Of a DNA stretch of 64,000 nucleotides, positions 63,746-64,000 are shown piece by piece. The stretch comes from Tahibacter amnicola. Lineage in GTDB: Bacteria > Pseudomonadota > Gammaproteobacteria > Xanthomonadales > Rhodanobacteraceae. The position numbers were made by a program, and so were the translations under genes. A model generated the notes under the pieces. It did not search any database. It had not been told where the DNA came from and saw nothing but the letters and a program-made list of their open reading frames with translations. Every line of letters starts with the position of its first letter. The first letter of the stretch is position 1. The stretch covers positions 1,947,001 through 2,011,000 of the forward strand of contig NZ_CP104694.1 in assembly GCF_025398735.1 (NCBI RefSeq), written 5' to 3'.

Positions 63746-64000
63746 ATGCAAGGCATGCTCAAATCCATCGCCCTGTCGGTCGCCATGCTGGCCCTTGTCG
63801 CAGGTCCGTCCAGCCAGGCTGTCGAACTTCCCGATTTCACGCCGCTGGTCGACCGCAATGGTCCCGCGGTGGTCAACATCCAGGCCCGCCAGGGCAATGA
63901 CGATGACCCGGACCCGTCCGACGCGGACGGTGGCCCTGGTGAAGAAGAGGTGCCTGAAATCTTCCGCCGCTTCTTCGGTCCGGGTGGTCCGGGCGGCGCG
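63746..64000 (+). CDS. mucD: Periplasmic serine protease MucD/DegP-like, 3' partial
   Basis: The first 85 residues, cut by the window end. Signal peptide (LKSIALSVAMLALVAGPSSQA), then ELPDFTPLVDRNGPAVVNI, the usual start of the HtrA/DegP mature chain, and an Asp/Gly-rich linker with EEVPEIFRRFFGPGG. The His-Asp-Ser triad and PDZ domains would follow. HtrA proteases degrade or refold periplasmic proteins. Position after rpoE-rseA matches Pseudomonas mucD. AAGG precedes the ATG. Confidence 0.9.
   Translation, partial: MQGMLKSIALSVAMLALVAGPSSQAVELPDFTPLVDRNGPAVVNIQARQGNDDDPDPSDADGGPGEEEVPEIFRRFFGPGGPGGA

Overview
This window is a stretch of high-GC gammaproteobacterial chromosome made almost entirely of core genes. 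Gene order matches Escherichia coli in several blocks: tig-clpP-clpX-lon-hupB-ppiD, mltD-gloB-yafS-rnhA-dnaQ, dnaX-ybaB-recR and maf-yceD-rpmF-fab-pabC-mltG-tmk-holB. Other features point to the Xanthomonadales (Lysobacterales), perhaps a Rhodanobacteraceae-like genus: the csrA/tRNA cluster after recA-recX-alaS, a Kdo kinase of the KdkA type, the PilZ gene after holB, and a GGAACTT-type sigma-E promoter. The taxonomic call is inference from synteny and protein style. No insertion sequence, prophage, integrase or CRISPR array was seen.

Layout. 1-9.8 kb: end of htpG, hslR, mutS (minus strand), cinA C-terminal domain, recA, recX, alaS, csrA (chaperone, DNA repair, translation). 9.9-11.1 kb: seven tRNA genes. 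11.1-20.3 kb: protein quality control (trigger factor, ClpP, ClpX, Lon, HU-beta, tRNA-Val and tRNA-Asp, PpiD). 20.4-25.8 kb: fabI, mltD, gloB, a YafS-like methyltransferase, rnhA, dnaQ. 26-28 kb: an isolated five-heme cytochrome and a PP2C phosphatase. 28.2-31.5 kb: tRNA-Ser, a DUF6165-like gene, a family 9 glycosyltransferase, Kdo kinase and a metallo-beta-lactamase-fold hydrolase (envelope/LPS). 31.5-33.8 kb: moaA-moaC-moaD-moaE (molybdopterin). 33.8-37.4 kb: tRNA-Ser, 4.5S RNA, dnaX, ybaB, recR and a HIT protein. 37.5-44.6 kb: Slp-like lipoprotein, a transglutaminase/DUF58/MoxR operon, a GT39 membrane glycosyltransferase, maf and a small membrane coiled-coil protein. 44.7-56.7 kb: yceD, rpmF, fatty-acid synthesis (fabH, fabD, fabG, acpP, fabF), p-aminobenzoate synthesis (pabB, pabC), mltG, tmk, holB, pilZ and a ketopantoate-reductase-family gene. 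56.7-58.8 kb: a beta-oxidation bifunctional enzyme (minus strand). 58.9-62 kb: an unusual two-gene cyclic-di-GMP unit. 62.2-64 kb: rpoE, rseA and the start of mucD/degP.

Genes in these blocks are often coupled by ATGA, GTGA, TTGA or TGATG overlaps (methyltransferase/rnhA/dnaQ, kdkA/MBL, moaC/D/E, moxR/DUF58/tgpA, pabB/pabC/mltG/tmk/holB, pilZ/panE, 58917 gene/GGDEF-EAL). RNA genes are flanked by readable sigma-70 promoters and hairpin terminators.

The most unusual parts are: a stand-alone protein (58917-59405) that resembles the N-terminal domain of Ycf46-type AAA+ proteins but has no ATPase, translationally coupled to a pseudo-receiver-PAS-GAF-GGDEF-EAL protein; a consensus sigma-E promoter in front of mucD; the absence of plsX from the rpmF-fabH junction, where fabH also lacks a normal start codon; a predicted leaderless yceD; and a multiheme cytochrome with no redox partners nearby. 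I found no convincing new defence or mobile system.
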